From Siderastrea siderea (taxonomy: Eukaryota > Cnidaria > Anthozoa > Scleractinia > Rhizangiidae), in contig OZ034970.1 in NCBI GenBank assembly GCA_964030785.1, positions 41,410,377 to 41,474,376 on the forward strand: a DNA stretch of 64,000 bases, written 5' to 3'. A model generated the notes under the pieces. The model saw only the letters and a list, made by a program, of their open reading frames with translations. It did not search any database and was not told where the DNA came from. The position numbers were made by a program, and so were the translations under genes. Below, in pieces: positions 46,424-60,374 of this stretch. Each line of letters opens with the position of its first letter. The first letter of the stretch is position 1.

Positions 46424-48910
46424 CAAGATAGAATTTCGCCTTTGTTAGTGAATAACAAAAAGAAAACAAAGTTTGAAGGTGTCATTGCGGCAGCACGTAT
46501 CTGTCTCAGAAAACAGTGAACAGTATTTGGTTGAAGAAGAAATTTGTCTTTGAGAAGAGGTATTTCTGTAATCATTACTTATTGGTGGGGCATTTAAAAG
46601 GCTTTTTTGCCCCGACGGAAGTTCAATTGCCCGGGTGGTTGCCCGGGGGGGATGTTGAATCTGACTGCTACATAACCAGATATTTTTGGAAAATACAGTC
46701 GCGTAATAATATTTCAAAACTAAACACAATTATGAACGAAACGGCAGCGGAAGACACAGCAAAATAGCTGCCCAGAGTTCAGATTCCTATCTCACCGTTT
46801 GATTTGCAGACTTGCTCGCGGAATGTGTTGTACCAGGCTGTTCTACTGTCGATCGGCCTGTCGATCCACAAAGTCTTGTGTTAGTTGTCCTGTCACGCAC
46901 GTAAAGGCGCGCAAGAGTTGGCAAAGAACAAAATAAAGTTATTGTGTTACAGTGTGAAGGCGTCTTTGTATCTCAAATTTATCGTACCCTGTTCCAGGAG
47001 GGTCTCGACTCCAGCTTTCTTCTTCTCAGATGAATTGAATCGAGACGTGACAAGCAGTGTTACAGACCCAGCCTAGTACCCAGGCGTTCACTTCTCACTC
47101 ACGCGGCTTGGCGCGTTCGCGTGAGGCTTTAGTAGACCCACTATCTCGCATCCCCCACCATCGCGAGCTAAAACCCCTGGGGGTCCTACTCGGAACTTTT
47201 CGATTTGTAATACTAATTTTCCGACACCCATTTCCAGACCTCTAAAATCCATTCCCATTTTCATAACCTGGTCTGCAAAATCCCTACCCTGTAACAGAGT
47301 TTTAGACCAAAATGGTTAGAATCCATACCCATTTTCAGACGGAAAACTGATTATTTTTCATATCACTCAGGAACCTTTTGGCAAGCTAATTCCCCGGATG
47401 ATCGCGTGATATTTGCCCAGCTAAAAATAACAACGACGTCCCCATAGCGCATAACTCCAAAATTAAATTGCGCTTCCTAAGCATAATTTTCCGATCTGTC
47501 TTGGCGAAGTATTTGCTGACTTTTCTGGTCACAGTTTTCTTACAAAGCGAGCTTTTACAGCAGGTGGTAAGTGACTAAACAACAATTATCGTTCAGTGCG
47601 TATTTTAAGTTAGTTTTATGTAGCTGTTGAATTCAAAGTTTTTGTCTGACATCACAATTGTGTATGGAGTATACATGATGTTATGACTGATTCTTAAAGG
47701 TGTACATCTTGTGTGTTCTCGATTTAGTGCTTTCTATCAATCACCATTACGTCTTTACCGATGTTACTTTGCCGTGATACGAGCCTGAAGTGATGCGCTT
47801 TCTAAAGAGCGCGTCAGAGTAGATAATTATTTTTAATGCAAGAAATTTGCACGGGCGCTAGCAACTGGGTGTAATTTTTAGTCTTTTTACCTCAAAACTT
47901 CTCTTTTGAGGATCATCATTTCTAGGAACTGGGACACGCATTAATTTGAATCAGCAATAGTAAGTGATTGCCTGTGTTGCAAACTTGTAGCTTCATTAGG
48001 TTATGGCATGAGTTTATGATAACAATCGCTTTGATAAACTTGCGTGCTGTTTACTTATACACCGAGCCGAGTAACGTTCTAAAACATGTTGCCGGTTTTA
48101 AGGGCGGTTTTCTAGTGATGGCGACGCTGGCAAAAACGAAAGCATAAGCACTAGCCGAAGAGTTCTGTGGCAGGTGAAAACGAACGCAACCAAAATTGTG
48201 ACTTAAAATGTAGCTGGATATTTTAATCCTAGAGCCTGTGTTGCGTTTGTGCTAGTGACATCAGATATGGGCTCTTGTAATTGTTTGCTAATCAATGTAA
48301 ACCGGGCTCTAGTCTGTGCACAGCACAACGACTTGCACTGTTGATATAAAACCCCCAAATCTACCACACGGACTACTATACATGTATCAGATGGTTTTTC
48401 TGAAGAAAAAGGAAATGAAGACTTTAAGTTTTTACAGTAAATGAGTTCAGTTTGATTTAGCGAAACTGGTCATTCGTGACAAGAAGTCACACACTGGGAA
48501 TTAGCTTTATACGAGGATAAGATCACGTTACTTTTGTATTACCATTAGTTCTCATGGAGAAGTAAATGCTGCCTGTCGTGTATTCATATATTCAAACTAA
48601 TGTATTTGCTCACTGTCGACAAGTTGTCGAAGATGTTGCTTGTTTTTCACGAGTGAAACATTTATGAGGTGGCATACGTTTCCAAATTGTTCCAAATTGC
48701 TCATTTGATTGATCGATTGCTTTCAAATGAAGCGTCAGAATTTTTGCATTTCAATTGCATGTATTCAAATAAAAAACGAAATTGATATCACTTCCATTTG
48801 AACGCGACTTACAGAAAATCGCAAAAATTAATTCCAGCAAGAAAAACCAGTCTTTTCTAATAGCAAAACTTAGTTCCCGCGAAACACAAAAAATCGCCAA
48901 TCTGCAATAT
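46424..48910. other. Intergenic, nothing recognised
   Basis: Only short open frames are present, none with a recognisable domain. The segment 47220-47340 repeats strings such as ccatacccattttcagac. Confidence 0.5.
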
Positions 48911-49317
48911 TAAGACGGATTCCGCTCAACGTTCGAGCAATAACTGCAAAAAATATTTACCAAAAAACTACTCATAGCACGATAACATTTTCAATACTAT
49001 TTGAAACATCTCACTTTAATTCACTTCTCCAAGTGACCCCGTGGTGAAATTCTCAAGCATTCTCGAGAAACTTAATGTCAAATCTCGTAAAAATATGCTA
49101 AAAACGGGCGCCATTTTGTTTTGAACTGACATGAAGCATCTTTTTAATTGAAATATGGATAACTTCTAATCCAATTTTCTCTCACGGGGTCAGCCTGGGA
49201 GCAAAATTAACGATGAGTTCTTTTTATCCATTCTCAAAATGTGACCGTGCTGCAAGTATTTTTTTGGTAACTTAATTTTTGCACTTATTGCTCGAACTTT
49301 GAGCGGAAATCATCTTA
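48911..49317. mobile_element. ~407-bp TIR element
   Basis: The left part taagacggattccgctcaac followed by gttcgagcaataactgcaaa is matched in inverted orientation at the right end (ttattgctcgaactttgagc). Similarity covers about 60-70 bp. Non-coding. Confidence 0.7.
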
Positions 49318-49799
49318 AACTCCCTCAAAAATTTTAACAGTTCCACGCAGTAACTTTGCAACATGAAATGAAACCCATTCGAAGATATTTGTATTGTAAG
49401 TATTTTATAAATTGTTGTGTTTGTTTCGAAGGTCAATATTTGTTAGTTCAATACTGAAATAGTGTGGATGCTTGAAATAATCGTTAAGAAAACCAAAAAA
49501 GCGCATGCGTATGTCCAAAGAGAGGGATTTATGGCTTTTAACTGGGCACCATATTAGTGAGAAATTAAAATCCGAGTGTAATATAAAGTTTTCTTGAATT
49601 ACTTCCGTTTTAGTGAGCAATTGGTGAAGCATCTTGGGTGTGAGGCTGGCCAAGCTCTCATCCCTTATACGGCTTGTGCATGTCGCTCATTTCCGGTAGC
49701 GGTATTTCTCTTTCACGGGAATGCCCGGGAGTGCTCGCTGGGGCCTAGTGCATGACTGGGGGATGCTCAGATATCTCCTTGGAGATTTCACCCACCGAG

Positions 49800-49912
49800 C
49801 CAGTGGTTAAACGGCCGGACTACCGCCTAGTCAGCGATGATGTCCTCACTCCGATGAGGCAAAAGACTCAGCCGAAAGGCTGGGCAAACGAAACTGCCAC
49901 CGAGCGTCCCCC
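49800..49912 (+). ncRNA. Hammerhead-ribozyme-like remnant
   Basis: The order GTC (49832-49834), a weak hairpin (agcga…tcact), CCGATGAG (near 49851), a stem-loop with cagccgaaaggctg, then CGAAAC (near 49889) resembles a hammerhead core. The expected CUGAUGA is CCGATGA, and stem III does not pair well, so it would be inactive if it is related. Hammerheads are known in Penelope-like elements and retrozymes of animals. Confidence 0.3.
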
Positions 49913-50224
49913 GATCAGGGTTTTGCTATATTTTTTAAAGGGCTGTCACGCAATGTCATGCAATATTTCAGTTCACGCAACATTTTAAACGCATTGTCAC
50001 ATCTCGTCGTTGATCACGGTTGTTTAAGCTATTTTTTAACCAACTTTTTGGACAGAGGTTAAAAATGAGTCAATCGAAACCCTCATTGTTCTAACTTACT
50101 ACTCCGGACTCCATGGCGCACCCAAAGCAACATGACATTGTCGAAACACTTGTTGTCTTTATTTTATACTAAGAAATTTCCCACCTAGAAATTAATTTGT
50201 GATAATGAATATATGAATACCTTA

Positions 50225-51010
50225 TAATATATAGATTTAGCGAAGCCTTAAAGCGGAGTCCCCACCCCCTTTTTTGTTTTTGCTTTGTTTTGTTTTTGTT
50301 TTTGTTTTTTGCTGGCACTTATTAATTTGTGAAAATACTTTCATTCAAGTCGTTTAATAAATTTAAAAAAAAATCATGCATTCGCTGAGAGCCGAACCCG
50401 GTTCGACAACGTCAAAAGCCGACGTTCAGTCCACTAGGCCATGAGCGTTTATTATTGTCTATAGATGTTAATTTTACTACTTATTTCTTTCCCGGCAAAA
50501 TGTGTTCGGACCGCCGTAAAAGCCATGGTTGTGGACAGAAAAAACCAAAAAGCACTAGCTCTGCTATATTTGGCGTCGAAACCGCTGCGAAAATCTGCGA
50601 ACTCAAGCGATGTGCCGACCGAGTTCGCAACAGAACCGACAAGGCAAATTTGAACTTTTCGCCTGAACTTTATCGCCTAATTTCTTTCGCCTAAATTGAA
50701 CTTTTCGCCTTCCACCAAAAAGACAGTTGAGTGTTCTTTTGAACTTTTTTTGTCATTAAAAAAATTGTTTTTGACGTTTGTTGCCTTTGCTTGTTTTCCT
50801 ACAACGCGGGTCAACATGCGATTTCGCGCCAAAGACACGGGATTCAGCACAGGGTTATATCCAGTGAATGCCACTTTATATTGGTGACCCTGTGATGCGG
50901 ACGGACGGACGGTCATGTGACTATTACGTCACTACCAAAATTTCTTTATAGGTTACCAAATTTCCTTAGCAATGGTGCTCCGCTGACGCGCTAGCGCGCG
51001 TGCTCTGCTA
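50225..51010 (+). repeat. Interspersed repeat family R1, copy 3
   Basis: Same family and orientation as 30398-31206. The tRNA-like module is at about 50377-50450 (minus). The (GGAC)n run is shorter than in copy 2. Confidence 0.8.
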
Positions 51011-51013
51011 TTA

Positions 51014-51182
51014 GAACTGCGGATGAAGAATTAAATGTAAAGAAGATCATCGCAGTTATAGAGGCAACTTTCGCAGTTGCGAAAGGAAAGCCTGGAAAAA
51101 AAATCCAGGCTTGTAAGTTGCGTCTATAATTTTTTAACTGCGATGATCTTCTTTACATTTAATTCTTCATCCCGCAGCTCTA
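51014..51182. repeat. Foldback repeat, diverged SINE-tail dimer
   Basis: The arm beginning gaactgcggatgaagaatta is inverted at the other side (taattcttcatcccgcag). A smaller central hairpin includes aagcctgg and ccaggctt. It is the diverged relative of the perfect palindrome at 57565-57824. Confidence 0.8.
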
Positions 51183-51455
51183 ATATGTTAGTCAAGGCGC
51201 GGCTGCTAAGCTAAAATACTTTTTTTCGTGTGTCGTTTATCTAGTTTTAGCCCCTTTTTTTCACTTTTTGATGTCCACATCTCAAAATTATACTAAAACA
51301 ATTATTTGCCTCAGGCTCAGTAAATATTGCCGAATATTTACCGAGCCTTTTTAGCCTGAGGTGGATAAGTGTTAAATATTCATATATTCATTATTACATC
51401 TTCTTTCCGGCTTCACGGGCTTATAACGAACGGACTAAATGTCCAGCTCCCAGTT

Positions 51456-52580
<1,125 letters not shown>

Positions 52581-53201
52581 ATACATACACCTGAGCGAAT
52601 GAGTGACATATTTGCATATTGCAAGTGCCCACAAAAACTCATTCCTACGCTATGCGTATCCACGAGTTAAAAAGGGACCATAAAAGAGGGGGAAGGGAGT
52701 GTTTATCAAAAGTTACAGATGCCAATTTTTACCGAGGATAAATCACGTTGAGAAATTTCCAACTTTAGCCCAATTAAAAAGCTCTGTAAAAAAAATGCAA
52801 TTGCCATGTTAACCATTCTAGCAGCCAACCAGCGCGTAGAATTATAATTAGGTTTCGGAAACAATATGTACATGACAAAGTCACGAAATTTTTTTGTCGA
52901 AATTTTATTTTACCCGGTGCGGAAGTGCTGCGATCAAGCTATTTGCCAGCGGAACACTATTGGGAAATCATTCATTTCAACAGCTGATTGAGAACCTTAT
53001 GCAGCAAAGGCGAGAACTTAAGGATTTTGTTGTTGTTTGATCGCTAAATTTGATCGATAAAATCAAACGTTCTCACTGCGAAATGCAACATAACGCGTAA
53101 TGTTAGAACGGACAAGAAAAGAGTAAATTGTTTTGTTCCCGTCAAATAAACACAAACTCTATCTTGACTCGTGGATTACAACATGCTCTTCGATGAGCAA
53201 G

Positions 53202-54209
53202 AATTTCTTTGCTCGAATGTCACAAGTGCATACTTTCAAAAATTACATTGAGGTCTTTAAATAACATTCTCAAACTCATTAATAATTCATGAGCTTATGA
53301 CCCAATCAGGTTGTATCAATTAGGTCAGGTGCATGAATGGTAATACCCAATGAACATACCGATCAAGACACGTTCGATTAGTTCAAAAACTGATCAAGAA
53401 ACTTGAATTTTAATCAGTCTTTATGCTAATTACCGCATACATGCGCATATTTCCTGCTTGACTCATTAATTACAACAACAACACAGCAACATGTTACTTC
53501 TTCTCAGACACCGTTACATTGGTTGTGCAGTTTTTGAATTTTCCTTTCTTGAAAACAACATCCTTTACGCGTATCAATTTATCTTTAATCCCAGCATTGA
53601 ACAGGGAGAAAACACAAGTAACACACATGCTATGAGCAGTTTTGCGATGAAAGCCTGCCGCCACGCACATTTCAGATAAAACCTTATTGAAGCTGTTGAT
53701 GCCTACGGGCAGTTTATCGAACGCGAACTTACCAGAACTTTATACCCTCTCCTAACCTCAGCGATTCGACAAAAAATGTTCACAGCCCACTCGTTGCTGT
53801 ACTTAGTTGAAACTGGAACGCGTCATTCACCGAAACCTTTTCCTCAGAAGGTGTTTTGGGAACGCGAAATCGTCCTGATCCGGACTCGAACTCCACCACG
53901 TGCGGTTATGTAAATTCCTTTAAAAAATTCTTCCTTTACTCACCAGCATCGCCGCATAATAAATATTCATTTCATTTACCAATTGAATACCAACAAACAA
54001 TCGCCCACTGAGCGCGCCTTTATAACCTACTATTGTTCTCAAACAGTTCTACCTAATTCCCACACAAGTTTGAGAAGCCATATCAAAAACTCGTGCCTAG
54101 TTTTTCATCAGGGGTTCCAAACACCTCGAAACAATAAAAGCACGACGCCTCATCTCTTTCCCGGTGTTTGGAACCCCTGATGAAAACTCGCACTCGTTTT
54201 TGATCTATT
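53202..54209. other. Copy B-specific insertion, ~1.0 kb
   Basis: This segment interrupts the A/B alignment between gatgagcaa and atcgaaaaactgctg. It contains a hairpin (catcaggggttccaaacacc at 54103, inverted near 54160). No inverted termini or protein were recognised. Confidence 0.6.
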
Positions 54210-55292
54210 ACATCGAAAAACTGCTGGAAACAAAACGGTAAACGAAGCGTTTATTCGAGAGTCGAAAAAGAAACTTACAGACTCAAGCTTAGGCAACTCA
54301 AATTCGCCGTTCCATGCTTTTGACGGATATATATGTGTAGTCCGTTGCCCGTGTGTGTTTGTTGGGTCGCATCGTGTCCTTGTATTAAAATGTGTTGCAT
54401 TCGCAACGACACCTTCATTACCAACCTGTATCCATTTTTAATATTAGAGTAATTTCCAAACGCCACTTTTACCAGGCGTTGTTAGAGTAATATGTGTCCC
54501 GCGCATCGATTAAAAAACAAATACGTGTTAGACGTCAAACAATCTACCGTTCAAGCGGATGACTGGTAGAGATTCATTCATAGCTGAACTGTCGTTGCGG
54601 CTAACACGGTGTGTTAAATTTTTCAAACCGATTAAAAAAGGGACACTGAAATAATTAATGTAAAACACTTCACGAATCCGAACACCCAAGATGTGATGTA
54701 GCCTGAAAGAATTACGAATTCGGATACTTTTCCTCTAGTGTAAACTTTTTTGTCTCGGGAATTAGCTTTCTACGAAGGTACGAACGCGTGACATTTACAG
54801 GTGCGTCTGGCTTTTAGCAGGGCTAGACGCTATCTACCGCTTTGTAGACCATCGGTGTAACCACTTCTACATCAGGATAACAAGTATTCCCTGATTGAAC
54901 CAAGTGTTAACCTCTCTCCGATATGTTGTAATAGAGTTCCAAGAATCTATGATTTCAGTAATTTAAAGCATTTTATTTAAAAGTCAACGTTATTGTTATT
55001 AATGTAAGTTAAACTTTTATTTGGTAACTGATTTTGCCCTCGATGATGACATCCTTCATTCACTTTACAACGGGTTAAATTACATTATTATTAAGCTGGT
55101 TATATTAGATTTAGTTTCATATTAGTTAATTGAGTTGAGCATAAACATAGATATTTGATACAATTTATGTTGCATCGAAATTCGGACAAATTTTATGTCG
55201 GAAGACGTCACCGCTTTGATTACTTCCTTAATTCGTTAAAGGCCAATTGCAGACCCGGATTACTCCATAGAAGTTTACTAAGCACTACCCAC

Positions 55293-56870
55293 TCGTTTTC
55301 ATGCGCGGGCATGTGTGGACGTCTGAAACTGATAAATAAATTTTTTGAATCGGTGTTTAGCCGACTGTTACCGCAATGTGCACACAGCGTTTTTGAAACT
55401 TGATTGGGGAAATGCGATTTGCTTATCATGACTTGACTCAGTGATCGAGCACTGGAAAGTGAAACACACTTTTAAAATGAGTTTAAAAGGATGCCTCTTA
55501 GTCAATTCAAGTTAGTTAAAAAAGGCATTACCAAAGTTCGAAATGTGTTGTCCACGTAAAAAAGTAATGAAGCAAATTTGAAATGAAAATAAATTCCGAC
55601 CATACGAAACAGAAAGGAAACCATAGCACTAAGTTAATGCTTTGTGTGACTCTTGGCTGTAGTCCTATAAGTAAAAGGTGACAGCCTGTTAGATCTGTCA
55701 AAATGGTTGCGTGCTTTTATTCACTCGAACGTGCTGTAGGTAATTCATTTTGCTTCTTCGTCGCTAGTTGAAATGTTGAGCTCCCGAACAACATATTTTT
55801 GTTTCTTCATAAATAGTTAGAGTACGTTCTTAATTAACATCAGTCGGATTGCTGAGCGTAAGGGGAAAACCGAAGTTTCTCACGAAGTGCACGAATCATC
55901 ACCACATCATGGCATTATGCCAATCTTGACATTTTGATAAGTTCGCGTTAAAGTTCAATTTCTTCATTTTCCGATATGCAAAAGTAAATGAGTTTATTGC
56001 TCTTTCCAAATATCAAAGCTGCCTTTGTTTCATCTTGGTTGGTGAATTATTTGGTGCTTTCGGAAATAAAGCCCCTTTCCAATAAATGATGAACATGAAA
56101 CGTGCCATACAAGTTTTTGAAACTTTATTAAATACGAGCGAATACAATCGCCTCAACAACCAGCGAAACGTGTCTAATCAGAACTTAGGACGATACACTC
56201 GTGTGTTAAAACAAAGACCACGCAATCTTACCTTCACACAGCCCAGATGACCAGCAGTTTTAAAATCAAATAACAAAAAACATCAGGTGAAACACGTTTA
56301 TCGGGATTTTAGCTATTTTATAAACAAAGAGCATTTTCTTTATTTCACGGTGTGCACAAGTAAAGTACGTACAATGAGTCAATAAACATCCCCTAACGTT
56401 GATTTGTAAACATCTCGGAAATCAAACTAGAATACCGAGCAAACAAAAATAAAATAAAAAGGCCATTATTTCATTTATTTATTAATAACATTTCAGTGTA
56501 AACAAGAAGCAGAAACAGGCGAACGCAATATCGTACTCACGTGCATTACCTACGTAAGCTCCATAGCTTGTGTCAGCAGATCGTGTCACCATTGTCAGGA
56601 ATCAAGAGAAATAGAACCGTCCAGCTTTTCCTAGAATTCTTTTGATCAGCAGTTTGGTTGCCTAGACACTGTACCGCTGACCAAAAAGCCCGAGGTTTCT
56701 GAAAACCCACACCCTTCCTTACACCTCCCCCGTGAATAAAGCTCCCCACCCCCAAGAACACCGCTGCCCCATTTTACTTTTCACTCAGGAACCAGTACCA
56801 AACTCGATGACATAGATGACATAGACGATGACATAGATGCGGACGCATGCGTACTGCGTACTGCGTCCGC
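55293..56870. other. Copy B-specific segment, ~1.6 kb
   Basis: Absent from copy A, which passes directly from the cactactc- to the caattaaatt- landmark. Near its right end is a short gatgacataga tandem repeat (56807-56840). No protein or terminal repeat is recognised. Confidence 0.5.
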
Positions 56871-57194
56871 ACAACAATTAAATTCGCAAAGCAAGGTGAG
56901 GAATTGCCAACCGAATTTATGTCACTCAAAATTAATAAAAGCGGAGATTCTTACCCTATCATCAAACGGGAGCTCCACAGACCTGCGTAGGGAACCGATT
57001 GCACCGGCAGAGTGCTTCCTTGCTCATATCCAGGGAGTCGTTTTGTAACAGAAGGGTATGTATGGAAAAAAAACAACAAATTTAATACAGTTAAGTTGTC
57101 GGAAACGCGAAGGAACTCATAATAGAAATACTAAAGAAGATCCTCGCAGTTATTAACGCAACTTATGCTGCTACGAAAAGAAAGCCTGAAAATC

Positions 57195-57266
57195 AGGCTT
57201 GCCGGGATTCGCACCCTGACCTCTGCGATACCGGTGCAGCGCTCTAACCAATTGAGCTATCAAGCC
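57195..57266 (-). repeat. tRNA-like SINE module 1
   Basis: On the minus strand the order is acceptor-like GGCTTGA, D-arm TAGCTCAATTGGTTAGAGC, then a B-box with one change (GGTGCGAATCCC). The anticodon arm (…CCGGTAT…) pairs weakly; a GGT (Thr) anticodon is only a guess. Confidence 0.65.
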
Positions 57267-57439
57267 AACTGGGAGCTGGTCATTAAATTGGTTCGTATTA
57301 TACCCGGGAAAGATGAAGATGAAATTATGAATATATGAAATTCATATATTTGAACTGCGGAATGAAGAAATAAATGTAAAGAAGATCCTCGCAGTTATTA
57401 ACGCAACTTATGCAGTTGCGAAAAGAAAGCCTGAAAATC

Positions 57440-57511
57440 AGGCTTGCCGGGATTCGAACCCTGACCTCTGCGATACCGGTGCAACGCTCTAACCAATTGA
57501 GCTATCAAGCC
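57440..57511 (-). repeat. tRNA-like SINE module 2
   Basis: Same as module 1, with an intact B-box (GGTTCGAATCCC). Confidence 0.65.
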
Positions 57512-57564
57512 AACTGGGAGCTGGTCATTAAATTGGTTCGTAATATCCCGGGAAAGATGAAGAT

Positions 57565-57824
57565 GAAATTATGAATATATGAAATTCATATATTTGAACT
57601 GCGGAATGAAGAAATAAATGTAAAGAAGATCCTCGCAGTTATTAACGCAACTTATGCAGTTGCGAAAAGAAAGCCTGAAAAGGGGGTTCGAATCCCGGCA
57701 AGCCTGATTTTCAGGCTTTCTTTTCGCAACTGCATAAGTTGCGTTAATAACTGCGAGGATCTTCTTTACATTTATTTCTTCATTCCGCAGTTCAAATATA
57801 TGAATTTCATATATTCATAATTTC
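57565..57824. repeat. 260-bp perfect palindrome
   Basis: Two 117-base arms (57565-57681 and 57708-57824) match without a mismatch around a 26-base loop that contains half of a tRNA-like B-box (GGTTCGAATCCC). It would extrude as a cruciform or fold as RNA into a long hairpin. Confidence 0.9.
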
Positions 57825-58299
57825 AATAGAAATACTGTTTACGACTCTTAGGACTGGTTTGAAGTAACACGTGCAAGGTACGGGTTTTTCTTTCCCAGAA
57901 AGAGTTTTTAAATGGCTGGAATGTTTTTGTGAAAGATCCATACCTTTCCCTAAGCTCAATAAATTCTATGAAAGCATTCAAATTATTAAAGCATTTTCAA
58001 TAGTGAAATCTTAGATCTTAGAAGTCCCTCTGGACTTTTCCTCGGTGTCCAGTCCCGTAAGAATGTCAAACAACACAATCACTCACGTCAAGCTTAGGGC
58101 TAGGGTCCAGTCCTCAACTGGCGAGAGGCAGTACAGGAGTAACACCAAGACAAAAGATACTGTGGATTCTAGAGGGGCAAGATCGCAAGAAGACTTTTAT
58201 GTATTGCCTCGACAAGGGGGAAATCAAGGGGGCGTCTTATGGGGTGGAGAGAGGCTTCGCGTGGGAGGGTGCCAGCATGGGTGCGAAAAAGACGCGTGG

Positions 58300-58810
58300 G
58301 GTAAGAAATGTCTATAGCGCAGCGAAGTGACAGACACGTCTCAAACGTAACAAGTCCTCCAATTTCATGAAACTGGTTAACTGAAGGAGAAAGCGCACGA
58401 ACCTTCCCTCATTGCATGGCATGGTCAATTCTTACGTTTAAATTGAACCTCGTTTCCTTTGCTCAGTAACCAAGAAATGGTGGTATCTCTATCAAGTGCC
58501 ACAAAAACTGTCTGTGCGGAATTTAGTTGTGGAACATACCGCTGTATACAATACTATACTCGCCAGTGAAGTGACACGAGACAGATTTTGGAAGCGGAGA
58601 CCGGCTGCGTGCAGACTGTTGAGCTTTACTGTTCTCTTCTCCAAGCGAGATGTTTCAGTAAATGTTACCAACGTCCGACCTGAAGTATCTGAGATCCTAA
58701 GTTGATCAACCTTGATCGCAGGGCTTTTAAAAGGGAAAATCATTTTGGACTGAATCTATAAGACGATGAAGCTCTGTACCAAAAGAAATTTCAGCTTGAG
58801 ATTGAGAAAG
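58300..58810. other. Copy B-specific segment, ~0.5 kb
   Basis: Copy A jumps across this part between aaaaagacgc and aacaaaatgtagg. Overlapping short open frames on both strands match nothing known. A deletion in A is as likely as an insertion in B. Confidence 0.5.
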
Positions 58811-58984
58811 CGAACAAAATGTAGGCAAAAGTTGTCCAAGTAAGAACAAAGAATTCTGAAACGTGTAAAATATATGATAAATTGAAGCACTGAAAATAAA
58901 AGTCACTAAACAAATACTATTTGTTTGGTACTCCCTGAGAATGATTCTAATATGGAATCGAAATGCTGTAATACTGTTGCCATC

Positions 58985-59060
58985 GTGGCTTTGTAGCTCA
59001 GATGGTAGGGCAGTGGTCTAGTAACTCGAAGGTCGTGGGTTCGAATCCCACCTGAGCCAC
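58985..59060 (+). tRNA. tRNA-like sequence, copy B
   Basis: The 7-bp acceptor (GTGGCTT with GAGCCAC), D-arm (GCTC…GGGC) and T-arm (GTGGG TTCGAAT CCCAC) are good. The expected anticodon loop CTAGTAA would give AGT (Thr), but its stem does not pair. It may be a tRNA-derived repeat or pseudogene; the sister copy at 12045-12120 is more decayed. Confidence 0.4.
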
Positions 59061-60374
59061 TTAATTTTCTCACTGGCTGAGATCTTAAACGTTGCAAATT
59101 ATGATTTATTTGATATTGACTGAGGATGATTTTGATATTGAAGATATTAAAAGGTGTCAAACCAGTGAAGATGGATCAAGTTTTAATGAGTTTCGCAAAC
59201 TCATCTTTATTCCTTAAAGTAAACTTTCATTGACAGAAATTGTTTGTTTGGTGAAATTTAAAGCTGAAACCACTTTCGTAGCATATCTAAGGGGGTGAGA
59301 ATTAGTTATCATGCACTAAGGTAACCGTTGAAGTTTTTTTTAACTAAATGTGAGTGAGTTATTAGGATAGAAAGTTGTGTGTTCCGTTTTTTTTTGTTGT
59401 TGTTGTGTTTTGGGGGTGAGTAATATAAGTTAACCGGACCATAGGCGATTATCTAAATATCATATTCTCCTCGATAGCGAGGCTTATGGGGAAAAAATAA
59501 AGGAAAACGGATAAACATGTTCATTCATTAGTAATTATGCTTGTTCGTTTCTTTTTGTTTTTGTCGCCTGAGCGTCACTTTTGAGCAATTGTAATACCTT
59601 GAAACTGGCCTTTATGCAAAAAATATACGTGCAGGCACTGCCAAAAGGAGACAAGAATCATAGTTGCCGGTTTAATTTTCGGTTTAATGTTGGTTTACAG
59701 GCATCTTATTTAAACTCACAGCTGTCCGATCCATTTTAAGTGAGACTGAAGGAGAGGCTGATAAAACTTATGTTAAATTCGTTTCTCTTAGTGATTTAAA
59801 TGACGAGGGCTTTTGCCTATTTTCCTTGGCAGACCTTACCTACAAATAAATAGATATTTGGATGGTTTAATCCATAAATGGGAATAAAGAAATCTGTGAA
59901 ACTCTACTAAAAGCTAAATGAATGTAAATGAAGCCGGCAGTGCTTTCTGCCTCATCTGTTACTGTCATGTTTCTATAAACATCCTTTTTGTTAGCACATT
60001 TTAATTTTAAAATGTTGTTTTAAAGTTACACACGCAAAGTTGAATGTGTATGCCTCAAAAATCCTTCCACAGAACAATTGCTCCTCGTTCCACACTGAGT
60101 CAGAAACCTCAAATATGTCAGTGAGATTTAAAACCACTTTGAAATCACTTACAAAAGTTAGAAAAAGAAGTATTTATAATAGCTGCTTAGGTTGTTTACT
60201 GAAGATGGTAATGAATCAAACATATAATCAATAAAAAAGGTACATCAAACGGAGAATTTGGGTACAAAACATCCAGCTTCTAAAACTTGTTGTTTTCTGT
60301 AGGTACGTCGTGGCGTAACAGAATCATATTTAACAGTCATTTGTAAACGAGTTCACATAAATATTTGCACACAA

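Larger units (their letters stand above)
57133..57824. mobile_element. Composite SINE insertion ending in a perfect palindrome
   Basis: The 692-bp insertion is flanked by the direct 12-mer aatagaaatact (57121-57132 and 57825-57836), and copy A has only one such site near 11401. It holds one partial unit and one 244-bp unit (starting at gaactgcgg, 57352), each with a tRNA-like region, then a third unit folded on itself. A variable-length target duplication fits LINE-mediated insertion. Confidence 0.85.

Noticed and set aside
53202..54209. Copy B insertion as a TIR transposon
   Set aside because: The ends are not inverted repeats and no clear target duplication was found.
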